DNA of 64,000 nt from Sphaerimonospora cavernae (GCF_042435035.1 NZ_JBHMQT010000044.1:310001-374000), one strand, 5' to 3'. Positions 45,007 through 54,043 are shown, counted from the first letter of the stretch. Made by a program: numbers and translations. Notes: a model not told the origin generated them from the sequence alone.

Positions 45007-46156
45007 TCCGGCGTCCGTATGCCGCGCCGACCATGCTGTCGTAGAGCTCCCGATGCGCGGCGGCCACCCTCGACCACGAGTGCCGGGCGGCCAGCCGCCG
45101 CCCGGACTCGGTGAGCCGCCGCCGCAGCGCCGCGTCGCCCAGCAGCCGCTCCAGCGTGCCGGCGATGGCCGCCGCGTCGCGCCTGGCGGGGATCACGGCG
45201 ACGGTGTCGGGGAGCACGCGCGGATCGGGGTCGTCCGGGACGGTGATCGCGGTCGGCAGCCCGTGCGCCAGCATCGTGAGCAGTGCCCCGCTCTTGGCGG
45301 TGACGCCGGCGGTGAAGGGCAGGACGCCCACGTCGGCGGTGTGCAGCGCCTCTGACACGGCGGCGGCGGGCAGATGGCCGGTGAATGTCACCGCGTCCGC
45401 CACGCCCAATCGCTCGGCGAGCGCGTCCAACTCGGCCCGGTAGGCGAGGGCCTCCGCCTCGGGCAGCGCCTGAGACGTGAACCCGCCGATGACCAGCAGG
45501 CGCAGGCCGGGACGCCGCGCCCGCAGGCATGCCACGGCCTCCAGCAGATATCGGATCCCCTTGACCGGGTGGACGAACCCGAAGAAGGCCAGCACGTCGC
45601 CGTGCCCGTCCAGGCCAGGGCCGCGGCCGTGGTCGGCCACATTGGGGGCCAGCGGGACCTCGATCGGCCGACCCCGGGTCCGCAGGCTCACCTGCCGGGC
45701 ATGTTCCTGGTTGGTGACCACAATGGCCGCGCTGGCCGGGACCAGCCGCCCGGTCTCCCGGTCCCACAGCCGGGCACGCTCAAGTGGCCGCCAGACGGCG
45801 TCCGGCACCCATCCCGGCGCCGCCCACCACCCGTACTCGTGCAGGGTGGTCACCAGCGGCGTGGACGGCGGCAGCAGGGGCGGCAGCAGCCCGGGCAGCC
45901 CGGAGAACCGGTACGCCGACGGCGCGAACTGCACGTGGACCACATCGGGCCGCAGCCGCCGCACCTCCCGGGCCGCCCGCAGCGTGGCCGTGAGCCAGCC
46001 CACCGCCGAGCCGTCGCCGCGCACCCGGACCGACGTCGCCGCGACCCCGACATCGCCCAGCGCGTGCATCAGCCGCTCGACGTAGTCGCTGACCCCGTCC
46101 AGGTCCGCCGGCGCCGGGCCGTGGATCATCGCCACCCTGATCTGGTCCCGGTCCAC
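44999..46156 (-). CDS. Glycosyltransferase family 4
   Basis: A 385-residue GT-B glycosyltransferase: VAMIHGPAPADLDGVSDYVERLMHAL at the N-terminus (acceptor side), DVVHVQFAPSAYRF, and the donor side FFGFVHPVKGIRYLLEAVACL with a late AGVTAKSGALLTMLAHGLPTAI in place of the ExxxxxxxE motif. The GTG at 46156 is chosen because GGGAGG lies 8 nt before it; other GTGs upstream lack spacing. It is the first gene of the minus-strand pair and is divergent from a second GT9 gene. It probably builds a cell-surface glycan; acceptor unknown. Confidence 0.88.
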   Translation of the reverse strand: MDRDQIRVAMIHGPAPADLDGVSDYVERLMHALGDVGVAATSVRVRGDGSAVGWLTATLRAAREVRRLRPDVVHVQFAPSAYRFSGLPGLLPPLLPPSTPLVTTLHEYGWWAAPGWVPDAVWRPLERARLWDRETGRLVPASAAIVVTNQEHARQVSLRTRGRPIEVPLAPNVADHGRGPGLDGHGDVLAFFGFVHPVKGIRYLLEAVACLRARRPGLRLLVIGGFTSQALPEAEALAYRAELDALAERLGVADAVTFTGHLPAAAVSEALHTADVGVLPFTAGVTAKSGALLTMLAHGLPTAITVPDDPDPRVLPDTVAVIPARRDAAAIAGTLERLLGDAALRRRLTESGRRLAARHSWSRVAAAHRELYDSMVGAAYGRRNA

Positions 46157-46308
46157 CGCGCACACCTCCCGATCCCGCCACACCCGGCCGCCCGTACGGC
46201 GGCATGCGGGCACTGCCTACCCGTCGAGCCGAAAGCGACACCAGCCTTCGTTTCCTACCCGCCGACGGCTGTCGTTTGCCCTGTTCAGAGGTCGGGTAGC
46301 GCCATGAG

Positions 46309-47427
46309 ATGGGGATGGAGCACCCCGCCGCGCTCGCCGGGCCGCCGATCAGATGGCGAGACCTGGACCGCGTGCTCGTCGTGCGCCCCGACAACCTCGG
46401 CGACGTGCTGATGGCCGGTCCGGCGCTGCGCGCGCTACGGCACGCCGCTCCAGGCGCCCGGCTGGATCTGCTCGCCGCGCCCGCCGGCGCCACGGCCGCA
46501 CCGCTGCTACCCGAGGTCGACGCCGTGCTGACCTGCTCGGTCTCATGGCAGGAGGCCGGGTCACGCGATGTGCCGGTCGCCGCGGACCTGGATCTGGTCG
46601 ACCGCATCGGACGCGGCGGCTACCAGGCGGCCGTGATCCTCACGTCGTTCTCCCAGTCGCCCTGGCCGGCCGGATACCTGTGCCGGTTGGCCGGTGTGCC
46701 GGTCAGGGTGGGCATGTCGAAGGAGTTCGGCGGTGCGGGCCTCACCCACTGGGTCCCCTCTCCGCCGGACGATCTGCACCAGGTCGACCGCTCGCTGCAC
46801 CTGCTGCAACGGGTGGGGGTGCCGCGCGTCGAGGGGCGTCTGCGCATCCGAGTCCCATCCGGGGCGGCGCGCGCCGCCCGCGCGCTGCTCGACCGCCGAG
46901 GGCAGGCCGGGCCGTACGCCCTGATTCTGCCGGGGGCGTCCTGCCCGGCGCGGCGTTACCCCGCCGACCGGTTCGCCCGGGTGGCCGGGCGCCTCGCCCT
47001 CTCCGGCCTGCGGATCGTCGTGGCCGGGACCGCGAAGGAGGCCTCGGTCGTGGCCGAGGCGGCCGGCGACGTCCCCGGCGCGGTGATCCTGGCGGGAGAG
47101 CTCGACGTGCCGGCCCTCGCCGCCACCGTGGCCGACGCCCGGGTGGTGGTGTGCAACAACAGCGGCGGCGCGCATCTGGCCGCGGCGCTCGGCACGCCCG
47201 TGGTGGTGCTGTTCGCCGGCACCGAGCAGGTCGGGCAGTACCTCCCGCGTTTCGTCCCGGCGTCGGTCCTGACCGTGCCGACCGGGTGCGCGCCGTGCCG
47301 GCAGTTCACCTGCCCGTACGCCCTGGAGTGCCTGGACCTGCCGCCGGAACGGGTCGCCGCCGAAGCCGTACGGCTGGCGGTGCGTGGGCGGCCGTCCGCA
47401 TGGTCGTCCGTACGGGGGCCCGGATGA
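46309..47427 (+). CDS. Glycosyltransferase family 9
   Basis: A 372-residue GT9 enzyme: RVLVVRPDNLGDVLMAGPALRALRHAAP, YALILPGASCPARRYP and VVCNNSGGAHLAAALGTPVVVLFAGTE are the three family blocks. A C-terminal CAPCRQFTCPYALEC cluster of four cysteines may bind metal or be structural. It is divergent from the GT4/GT9 pair and is followed within 10 bp by a sulfotransferase. An ATG at 46315 is an alternative start. Confidence 0.9.
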   Translation: MGMEHPAALAGPPIRWRDLDRVLVVRPDNLGDVLMAGPALRALRHAAPGARLDLLAAPAGATAAPLLPEVDAVLTCSVSWQEAGSRDVPVAADLDLVDRIGRGGYQAAVILTSFSQSPWPAGYLCRLAGVPVRVGMSKEFGGAGLTHWVPSPPDDLHQVDRSLHLLQRVGVPRVEGRLRIRVPSGAARAARALLDRRGQAGPYALILPGASCPARRYPADRFARVAGRLALSGLRIVVAGTAKEASVVAEAAGDVPGAVILAGELDVPALAATVADARVVVCNNSGGAHLAAALGTPVVVLFAGTEQVGQYLPRFVPASVLTVPTGCAPCRQFTCPYALECLDLPPERVAAEAVRLAVRGRPSAWSSVRGPG

Positions 47428-47437
47428 AGAGGCCCGC

Positions 47438-48430
47438 ATGAAACGGCTCTCGTTCCTGGTCGTCGGCACGCCGCGGTCGGGGACCACGCTGACCCAGCGG
47501 ATCTGCTGCGAGCTGCCGCGTGTGGCGATGCCGCCGGAGACGCACTTCCTGCACCTGCTCGCACCCGACCTGCTCGTCCGGCGGCGCTTTCCCCTCACGC
47601 CCGAGGATGTCGCCGCCGAGCTGGACCGATTCGCGGCGCTGCCCACTTCGGCCGGGCTCCGGCTCGAGCCTGCCCGGGTGCTCGACCTGATCGGCCCGCG
47701 ATGCGACCGGCTGATCGACCTGTTCTCGGCCGTCGTCACGGCGCTGCGCCCCCGGCTCACCGACGATGCCGCGCTGTACGGGGAGAAGCTGTACGGGGAG
47801 AAGACGCCGGAGCACCTGCTGTGGTGGCGGGCGATGACGGCGGCGGACCCCGAGCTCAAGGTCGTGGGGGTGGTCCGCGACCCGCGTGCGGTCGCCGCCT
47901 CTCACCGGGCGGTGCCCTGGGGCATCGGCGACGTGGCAGAACTCGCCGCCGAGTGGGCCTTCGACCAGCGGCGGATGCTCGCCGCGCGGCACTGGCTGGG
48001 TCCCGAGCGGTGCCTCGTCCTGCGTTATGAGGACATCGTCGCGGATCCGGTCGCGGCGCGTCTGCGGCTGGCCCGGTTCCTCGGCGTGCCGTTCCGTGAC
48101 GCGAACCGTACGGCGGCCGCGGCCCCGCCGATCGTCCGGCCCATCGTGCAGGGGTGGGAGTGGTGGAAGGCGCGGGCGCTCGAGCCGGTCACCACAGAGC
48201 GGCGGGAGGCGTGGCACGGCGCGCTCAGCGCCGACGAAGCCGTACGCGTCGCGGACGTCGCCGGGCCGGAGATGGCGGCCTTCGGTTACCTGCCCGCTCC
48301 GCCGGCGTGCGGCAGCCGGCACGTGCCGGGTGCCCGGCGGCTCGCCGCCAGGCTCGCCCGGATGCGTGATCTGGAGTCACTGCCGGCCGTGTCCGCTCCG
48401 CGCCCCTCATATCGAGCAGGGGATCGATAG
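47438..48430 (+). CDS. PAPS-dependent sulfotransferase family protein
   Basis: A 330-residue protein. SFLVVGTPRSGTTLTQRICCEL is the 5'-phosphosulfate loop and VVGVVRDPRAVAASH the 3'-phosphate region; YEDIVADPVAARLRLARFLGV is the usual later helix block. It belongs to the Sulfotransfer_3 group. A direct LYGEKLYGEK duplication (bases 47776-47805) sits before TPEHLLWW. Adjacent glycosyltransferases suggest that it sulfates a surface glycan or lipid, which is inference. Confidence 0.88.
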   Translation: MKRLSFLVVGTPRSGTTLTQRICCELPRVAMPPETHFLHLLAPDLLVRRRFPLTPEDVAAELDRFAALPTSAGLRLEPARVLDLIGPRCDRLIDLFSAVVTALRPRLTDDAALYGEKLYGEKTPEHLLWWRAMTAADPELKVVGVVRDPRAVAASHRAVPWGIGDVAELAAEWAFDQRRMLAARHWLGPERCLVLRYEDIVADPVAARLRLARFLGVPFRDANRTAAAAPPIVRPIVQGWEWWKARALEPVTTERREAWHGALSADEAVRVADVAGPEMAAFGYLPAPPACGSRHVPGARRLAARLARMRDLESLPAVSAPRPSYRAGDR

Positions 48431-48439
48431 CCTGGGCAG

Positions 48440-49276
48440 ATGAGGGAATCGCCCTACACCGATCTCGACCGGCCGCCGCTGTCCGAGGCGGCGCTGCGCA
48501 GAGCGCTCATCCGTCCGGGAGCGCTGTGGTCGTCCATCAGCGTGGTCGAGCGGACCGGCTCCACCAATGCCGACCTGGCCCGGGCCGCACGCGAAGGGGC
48601 CTGTGAGGGCACGGTGCTGGTGGCGGAGTCCCAGTTCGCCGGGCGCGGCCGGCTGGGCCGGGCGTGGGTCGCGCCGCCGAGGTCGGGCCTGTCGTTCTCG
48701 GTGCTGCTCCGGCCGGAGGGTGTGCCGCCCACGCTTCAGGGATGGCTGTCGCTGCTGGTCGGGCTCGCCGCCGCCGTAGCCGTACGGCGGGTCGCCGAGC
48801 TCGACGTCCGGCTGAAGTGGCCCAACGACCTGCTGGCCGGTGAACGCAAGCTCGCGGGCATTCTCGCCGAGCGGGTGGACACCTCGATCGTCATCGGGAT
48901 GGGCCTCAACGTGTCCATGCGGCAGGAGGAACTGCCGGTGGACCGGGCGACCTCCCTCGCCGTCGAGGACGCCGTGTGCACCGACCGTGATCCGCTGCTG
49001 CGGGCGATTCTGCGGGAGATCGAGTCGCACTACCGGGCATGGGTGGAGGCGGGCGGCGACCCGGACGCCTCCGGACTGCGCTCGGCCTACCTCGCCTGGT
49101 CGGCGACGGCGGGGCAGGAGGTCAGGGTCGAACTGCCCGGCGAGCGCGTGCTCACCGGCCAGGCCGTCGGCGTCGACCGGTTCGGCCACCTGCTCGTACG
49201 GGCGCAGGGCGAGGAGCATGCCCTGAGCGTCGGCGACGTGGTCCACGTCCGCCCCGCCTCGGCCGGTGAGCTGTGA
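48440..49276 (+). CDS. birA: Biotin--[acetyl-CoA carboxylase] ligase
   Basis: Activates biotin to biotinyl-AMP and attaches it to the carrier lysine of carboxylases such as the alpha subunit at 12 kb. The 278-residue protein has RTGSTNADLA, the biotin-AMP loop FAGRGRLGRAW, the catalytic-site motif LKWPNDLL, and the C-terminal SH3-like cap. There is no N-terminal HTH, so it is a monofunctional, non-repressor ligase. TAGCCT (48428-48433) is 6 nt before the ATG. Confidence 0.95.
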   Translation: MRESPYTDLDRPPLSEAALRRALIRPGALWSSISVVERTGSTNADLARAAREGACEGTVLVAESQFAGRGRLGRAWVAPPRSGLSFSVLLRPEGVPPTLQGWLSLLVGLAAAVAVRRVAELDVRLKWPNDLLAGERKLAGILAERVDTSIVIGMGLNVSMRQEELPVDRATSLAVEDAVCTDRDPLLRAILREIESHYRAWVEAGGDPDASGLRSAYLAWSATAGQEVRVELPGERVLTGQAVGVDRFGHLLVRAQGEEHALSVGDVVHVRPASAGEL

Positions 49277-49417
49277 ATCCGGCCGTGGTGATTCCCGTCG
49301 ACCGGTGATTTTCGCTGGGGCGAGCGGCGGTTGGAGCGACCTTCCCCTGCGCGAACAGCAGGTGCGGATCGAAAGACCGCGATGCGAAGCGGGCTGGAAC
49401 GTGTCACGATTTGCGCC

Positions 49418-49930
49418 ATGGGTCTCCCCGATCATCACCTGACCGAGGGTGAGCGGATCATTCACGAGTTTCATCCGCACTGGAAGCGGTTGATCCTGCC
49501 GATCCTCGCCTTCATCGTCGTCGTTGTCGCCGCCGGCGCGGCGATCCACTTCATCCCGAGTGACTATGGGTACTCGGGGTATGCCCGGATCGCGGTGGCC
49601 GTGGTCGCCGTCGTCGCGCTGGCGTTGTGGTCGTTCATCCCGTTCCTGAGATGGAAGACGACCTCGTACACGCTGACCTCGCACCGGCTCGCGATCAGCA
49701 CCGGCATCCTGAACAAGTCCGATGAGGACATCCCTATGGCGAAGGTCAACAGCGTGAGCTCCGACCAGCGGTTCGTCGAACGGGTCCTCGGCTGCGGCAC
49801 GCTGCGCGTGGAGTCGGCCTCGGAGAAGGGCGAGATCATTCTCAGGGACATCCCGAGGATCCAGCTCGTCCGGCAGGAGCTGTTCCGGCTGGTGGAGGAC
49901 GCTTCCGACGGGAACATCGACGGAAAGTAG
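49418..49930 (+). CDS. PH domain-containing membrane protein
   Basis: A 170-residue protein: short N-terminus, two membrane helices (LILPILAFIVVVVAAGAAIHF and ARIAVAVVAVVALALWSFIPFL), then a bacterial PH (YdbT-like) domain, TTSYTLTSHRLAISTGILNKSDEDIPMAKVNSV. Common in actinobacteria; role unknown, possibly membrane stress or protein anchoring. ATG 49418 follows CACGAT by 7 nt; the longer open frame upstream lacks support. Confidence 0.85.
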   Translation: MGLPDHHLTEGERIIHEFHPHWKRLILPILAFIVVVVAAGAAIHFIPSDYGYSGYARIAVAVVAVVALALWSFIPFLRWKTTSYTLTSHRLAISTGILNKSDEDIPMAKVNSVSSDQRFVERVLGCGTLRVESASEKGEIILRDIPRIQLVRQELFRLVEDASDGNIDGK

Positions 49931-49935
49931 ACGAG

Positions 49936-50973
49936 ATGGCGCGGGCCGCGCGCCGGCTGGGGGAGGGGGACGTGGAGATCAACGGGCGTCCCGGCACCGA
50001 TGACGTGCGGCGGCTGCTTGTCGGGTCGCCGCCGGTCTACACCCGCCGTCAGCTGGCCGAGGCGGCCGGCATCTCCCGGGACCTGGCGGCGCGGATCTGG
50101 CGGGCGCTCGGCTTCGCCACGCTGCCCGATGACGCGGTGGCGTTCACCGAGGACGACCTGTCCGCGCTGCGGCGGATCCGCCATCTGATCGACGCGGGCC
50201 TGCTCGACGAGCGGACCGTCATCCGCATGACCCGGGCGCTGGGCCGTACGACCGGCAGGCTGGCCCAGTGGCAGGCCGAGATCATGGTCGAGGCGGTGCT
50301 CGACCAGACGGGCCGGCCGGGTGAGGGTGATTTCACCCAGGTGATGGAGACCGTCCGCCGTCTGCTGCCCGACTTCGAGGAGATGCTGGTCCATGTCTGG
50401 CGGTCGCAGCTGGCCGCGGCAGCGGGCCGGCTCATGTCGCTCTCCGAGCTCGGCCAGGAGATGGTCCCCTCACGTCTGATGCTCGCCGTGGGCTTCGCGG
50501 ATCTGGTGGCGTTCACCAGGGTCACCCGGGAGCTCGACGAGCCGGCCCTGGCCGACCTCGTGGAGGGTTTCGAGGCCCTGGCCTCCGATGTCGTGGCGGC
50601 GCACGGCGGGCGGCTGGTCAAGACCCTGGGCGACGAGGTGCTGTTCACGGCGGGCGAGCCGCGGGCCGCCGCGCTCATCGCGCTCGACCTGGTGGACGAG
50701 ATCAAGGCGGGGGAGGACGGGCCGGATGTGCGGATCGGGCTGGCGTACGGCCCCGTGCTCCCCGCGATGGGCGACGTCTTCGGCACGACCGTGAACCTGG
50801 CGGCCCGGCTCACCGCCATCGCCCGGCCGGGCACGATCGTCGCCGACGGTGAGATGGCCGGCGCGCTCGGGGGCGTGAGCGCCTTCGACCTGGTCAAGCT
50901 GCGCCGCCGTCCCGCACGCGGACTCGGCGTCGTCCAGCCGTACGTCCTGCGGAGGTCCGGCCGGGAACGCTGA
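49936..50973 (+). CDS. Class III adenylate cyclase with N-terminal HTH-like domain
   Basis: A 345-residue protein 5 bp after the PH gene. Residues about 35-115 look like a MerR-type helical DNA-binding or regulatory domain (YTRRQLAEAAGISRDLAARIWRALG, then EDDLSALRRIRHLIDAGLLDERTV). The cyclase domain has metal aspartates D189 and D233, adenine-selecting K229 and D280, and transition-state N287 and R291, so it should be active on ATP. The mix of HTH-like and cyclase domains is known in actinobacterial cyclases; whether it binds DNA is open. Confidence 0.87.
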   Translation: MARAARRLGEGDVEINGRPGTDDVRRLLVGSPPVYTRRQLAEAAGISRDLAARIWRALGFATLPDDAVAFTEDDLSALRRIRHLIDAGLLDERTVIRMTRALGRTTGRLAQWQAEIMVEAVLDQTGRPGEGDFTQVMETVRRLLPDFEEMLVHVWRSQLAAAAGRLMSLSELGQEMVPSRLMLAVGFADLVAFTRVTRELDEPALADLVEGFEALASDVVAAHGGRLVKTLGDEVLFTAGEPRAAALIALDLVDEIKAGEDGPDVRIGLAYGPVLPAMGDVFGTTVNLAARLTAIARPGTIVADGEMAGALGGVSAFDLVKLRRRPARGLGVVQPYVLRRSGRER

Positions 50974-51041
50974 ACCGGGAAGGAAATGTGGCTCAGCCCA
51001 CATGCCCCCAACATAGGCAAGCCTTGCCAAAGTGGGTTATC

Positions 51042-51060
51042 TTAGGTGTGCCTAACCTTC
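51042..51060 (+). promoter_or_regulatory. DtxR/IdeR-type iron box upstream of bfd-bfr
   Basis: TTAGGTGTGCCTAACCTTC matches the 19-bp consensus TWAGGTWAGSCTWACCTWA at 16 positions. It lies 28 bp before the ATG of the Bfd-like gene. A 13-bp palindrome, GGCAAG-C-CTTGCC, lies just upstream at 51017-51029. Confidence 0.75.
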
Positions 51061-51088
51061 CTGGCTCCACCGAGAGGCCCTCACCGCC

Positions 51089-51268
51089 ATGTACGTCTGC
51101 GTCTGCCGAGCCGTGACCGAGAGCGAGGTCCACGACTGCATCGCCGAAGGTGCGAAAACCGCTCGTCAGGTGCGCGACGCGACCGGCGCCGGAGGGGACT
51201 GCGCCACCTGTGTCCGTAAGATCTGTGCGATGCTGAAACGGTCAGATGACCTGGTGACCAGCGCATAG
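51089..51268 (+). CDS. bfd: Bacterioferritin-associated ferredoxin-like (BFD) [2Fe-2S] protein
   Basis: A 59-residue protein: MYVCVCRAVTESEVHDCIAEG, then CATCVRKIC. Cysteines 4, 6, 38 and 41 give the CxC...CxxC layout of BFD-type [2Fe-2S] domains; C17 and C46 are extra. BFD proteins deliver electrons to bacterioferritin to release stored iron. It lies directly upstream of bfr (14-bp gap) and downstream of an iron box, which fits that role. Confidence 0.88.
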   Translation: MYVCVCRAVTESEVHDCIAEGAKTARQVRDATGAGGDCATCVRKICAMLKRSDDLVTSA

Positions 51269-51282
51269 ACCGAGGGGCCGCC

Positions 51283-51768
51283 ATGCAGGGGGACAGAGAG
51301 ATAATCACGCTGCTCAACGAGCAGCTGACCGCCGAACTCACCGCGATCAACCAGTATTTCCTGCACGCGAAGATGCAGGAGCACTGGGGATACACGAAAC
51401 TGGCGAGCTACACCCGGCAAGAGTCCATAGACGAGATGCGGCATGCCGAGCGGCTCACCGACCGCATCCTCTTCCTGGAAGGCCTGCCCAACTACCAGAA
51501 GCTGGGCACGCTGCACATCGGGCAGACCGTGCGGGAGCAGCTGCAGGCGGACCTCGACCTCGAACTGGGGGTGGTCGCGCGGCTCCGGCCCGGGATCACG
51601 CTGATGCGGGAGCGTGGCGACGTCACCTCCGCCCGGATCTTCGAGGACATCCTCGCAGACGAGGAGCACCACATCGACTACCTGGAGACCGAGCTGAGCC
51701 TCATCGAGAGCCTGGGCGAGGCGCTCTACCTTCAGCGCTATGTCGGAGATCCTTCGGCGTCGTCCTGA
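51283..51768 (+). CDS. bfr: Bacterioferritin
   Basis: A 161-residue iron-storage protein that assembles into a 24-mer shell with heme. Ferroxidase ligands E18, E51, H54, E94, E127 and H130 are all present, as is the heme ligand M52. Co-transcribed with bfd, probably under iron control through the box at 51042. It stores Fe(III) and limits Fenton chemistry. Confidence 0.96.
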   Translation: MQGDREIITLLNEQLTAELTAINQYFLHAKMQEHWGYTKLASYTRQESIDEMRHAERLTDRILFLEGLPNYQKLGTLHIGQTVREQLQADLDLELGVVARLRPGITLMRERGDVTSARIFEDILADEEHHIDYLETELSLIESLGEALYLQRYVGDPSASS

Positions 51769-52069
51769 CGCCCCCTTCGCAATCACCGCAATCTTCCGGG
51801 TCGCCGGACTTCCGGACCATCGCGTTCACGTCCGCACGCCGAGCCGCCATGGCGGTGCGGCGGCGGACCGGCGAATGCTGTTTACCGTGACACATGGGAT
51901 TTGGGGCACTTTGCGAGATGGGCGAGAAATGCCCGGATCGGGGTGCCCCGTTGCGTACTGACTATCCCGGATTTATCAGTGTTTGCCCAGGTCAATTGAT
52001 GGGTCAATGACAAGTCAAACTGCGCGCTGTAGCCGGGAAACGAACGCTTAAGGTCCTACGATCGCTTGC
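51769..52069. promoter_or_regulatory. Intergenic region with direct repeats before the two-component operon
   Basis: No gene is seen in these 301 bp. Three GTCAA repeats start at 51991, 52003 and 52014, that is 12 and 11 bp apart, about one helical turn, a pattern bound by OmpR-family regulators. TACGAT (52057-52062) is 7 nt before the regulator ATG and is the probable -10 of a leaderless mRNA. Confidence 0.6.
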
Positions 52070-52738
52070 ATGACCTGCGTACTTCTCGCCGAGGATGACA
52101 CCTCGATCTCGGAGCCTCTGGCGCGCGCTCTGCGCCGGGAGGGTTATCAGGTAGAGGTGAGCCCGGACGGCCCGCAGGCCCTTGAGAGGGCACTGTCGGG
52201 AGGCGTCGATCTGATAGTTCTCGATCTCGGCCTGCCAGAGATGGACGGGCTGGAGGTCGCCCGCCGTATCAGGGCGGAAGGGCACGGCACTCCCGTGCTG
52301 ATCCTCACCGCCCGCGTCGACGAAGTCGACACCGTGGTCGGGCTCGACGCCGGTGCCGACGACTACGTGACCAAACCGTTCCGCCTCGCCGAGCTGCTCG
52401 CTCGCGTACGGGCACTTCTGCGACGCGGTACGTCCGAGACGCCGGTGGTGCAGGGCGTCCGCATAGACGCCGACTCGCGCCGGGCGTGGATGGGAGACAA
52501 GGAGCTGCACCTGACCACCAAGGAGTTCGACCTGCTGCGCGTGCTCGTACGGGACGCCGGCAAGGTCGTCACACGCGAGCAGATCATGCGTGAGGTGTGG
52601 GACACGAACTGGTGGGGGTCGACGAAGACATTGGACATGCACATCTCGTGGCTGCGCCGAAAGCTGGGGGACGACGCGGCGAAGCCGCGATACATCACGA
52701 CGGTCCGAGGGGTCGGTTTCCGTTTCGAGCGCGAGTAG
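52070..52738 (+). CDS. OmpR-family response regulator
   Basis: A 222-residue regulator: receiver domain with acidic pocket E8/D9/D10, phospho-acceptor D52, T80 and K102, and a C-terminal winged helix (LTTKEFDLLRVLVRDAGKVVTREQIM; KTLDMHISWLRRKLGDD). It is followed by its likely kinase 36 bp downstream. Signal and targets unknown; the GTCAA repeats upstream suggest autoregulation. Confidence 0.94.
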   Translation: MTCVLLAEDDTSISEPLARALRREGYQVEVSPDGPQALERALSGGVDLIVLDLGLPEMDGLEVARRIRAEGHGTPVLILTARVDEVDTVVGLDAGADDYVTKPFRLAELLARVRALLRRGTSETPVVQGVRIDADSRRAWMGDKELHLTTKEFDLLRVLVRDAGKVVTREQIMREVWDTNWWGSTKTLDMHISWLRRKLGDDAAKPRYITTVRGVGFRFERE

Positions 52739-52774
52739 GCCGCCGTGCGGTGGTCAGTGGGGAGGAGCTAGCCC

Positions 52775-54043
52775 GTGCGCCGGCGCTTGCTGTCCTCGAT
52801 GTTGCTCGTGGCGGTCATCGCCGTCGTGCTGTTAGGCGTGCCCCTGGGCGTGCTCGTCGTGCGACTGATCAACGACGAGGCCGAGCAGGTGCTGCGGGCC
52901 GAGGCGACGCGGCTGCTCGTCGGGGTGGAATACTCCGTCAGCCAGCAGCAGAAGATCGATCCGCACCAGCTCGCGAAGAACTATACGGATCGGTACATCC
53001 AGGTGTACGTCCGGGGGAACCGGCCGATCGCCGTGGGGTCGCCGCCGCCACCCGGCCGCGAGCTGGTGCAGGAGGCCCGGTCCGAGGCCGGCTACGTCCG
53101 GGTGGCCCAGGACTCGGCCCAGATCGAGCAGGACGTCCGGGCTCGGATGGTGCTCATCGTCGCGCTCGCGGTCATCGCGCTCGGAGTGGCCGTCGGCCTC
53201 GCGACCGTCACCTCACGCCGTCTGAGCCTCCCGCTCCAAGACCTGACAAAGATCGCGGAGCGGTTGGGCTCGGGTGACGCCAGACCCAGCCGGCACAGCT
53301 ATGGCATCCCCGAGGTCGATCTGGTCGCGGAGGTGCTGGATCGGAGTGCGCTGCGGATCTCCGACCTGCTCGCGCGGGAGAGGGAGTTCGCCACCGACGC
53401 CTCGCACCAGCTCCGCACCCCGCTCACCGGGCTGACGATGCGCCTGGAGGAGATCGTCGGCGCGGCCGACCAGCCCGAGACGGTACGCGAGGAGGGGGAG
53501 GCCGCCATCGTCCAGGTGGAGCGGCTGACCGCGGTCATCGACGAGCTGCTGGCCGCGGCGCGGCGGCAGCGCCATGCCCAGACGGGTCCGATCAACGTGG
53601 ACGACGTCGTGGAGCAGCAGATCACCGAGTGGGAGCCCGCCTTCCGTCGCGCGCAGCGCGCAGTCGTACGGCGGGGAGACCGGGGGCTGAGCGCCCTCGG
53701 TACGACCGGCGGGCTGAGCCAGGTCCTGTCCACGTTGATGGAGAACTCGCTGGAGCACGGCGCGGGCGTGCTGACCATCTACACGACGAGCACGGACAGA
53801 TCGGTCGTCATAGAGGTGGCAGACGAGGGGCCGGGCATCCCGGAAAGCCTTGGGCACAAGGTATTCGAACGCAGCGTGAGCGGCGGGGGCAGCACCGGGC
53901 TCGGCCTGACGCTCGCCAGGGCCCTGGTCGCGGCCGACGGAGGCAGGCTGGAGCTGGTCAAGCGCCGCCCGGCGACCTTCGCGATCTTCCTGCGGCACGC
54001 CCGCGAGTACGGCCGTCACCGGGTGGTGAGCGGGCCGGCCTGA
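52775..54043 (+). CDS. Two-component sensor histidine kinase
   Basis: A 422-residue membrane kinase: TM1 near 7-30, an extracytoplasmic sensor of about 90 residues, TM2 near 125-145, HAMP, DHp box with H211 (DASHQLRTPL), and a HATPase domain with N-box LMENSLEHG, DEGPGIP and GSTGLGL. The kinase phosphorylates itself and then the regulator encoded upstream. GTG start with GGGGAGGAG. A TTA codon is at 52832-52834, within TM1. Confidence 0.94.
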   Translation: MRRRLLSSMLLVAVIAVVLLGVPLGVLVVRLINDEAEQVLRAEATRLLVGVEYSVSQQQKIDPHQLAKNYTDRYIQVYVRGNRPIAVGSPPPPGRELVQEARSEAGYVRVAQDSAQIEQDVRARMVLIVALAVIALGVAVGLATVTSRRLSLPLQDLTKIAERLGSGDARPSRHSYGIPEVDLVAEVLDRSALRISDLLAREREFATDASHQLRTPLTGLTMRLEEIVGAADQPETVREEGEAAIVQVERLTAVIDELLAAARRQRHAQTGPINVDDVVEQQITEWEPAFRRAQRAVVRRGDRGLSALGTTGGLSQVLSTLMENSLEHGAGVLTIYTTSTDRSVVIEVADEGPGIPESLGHKVFERSVSGGGSTGLGLTLARALVAADGGRLELVKRRPATFAIFLRHAREYGRHRVVSGPA

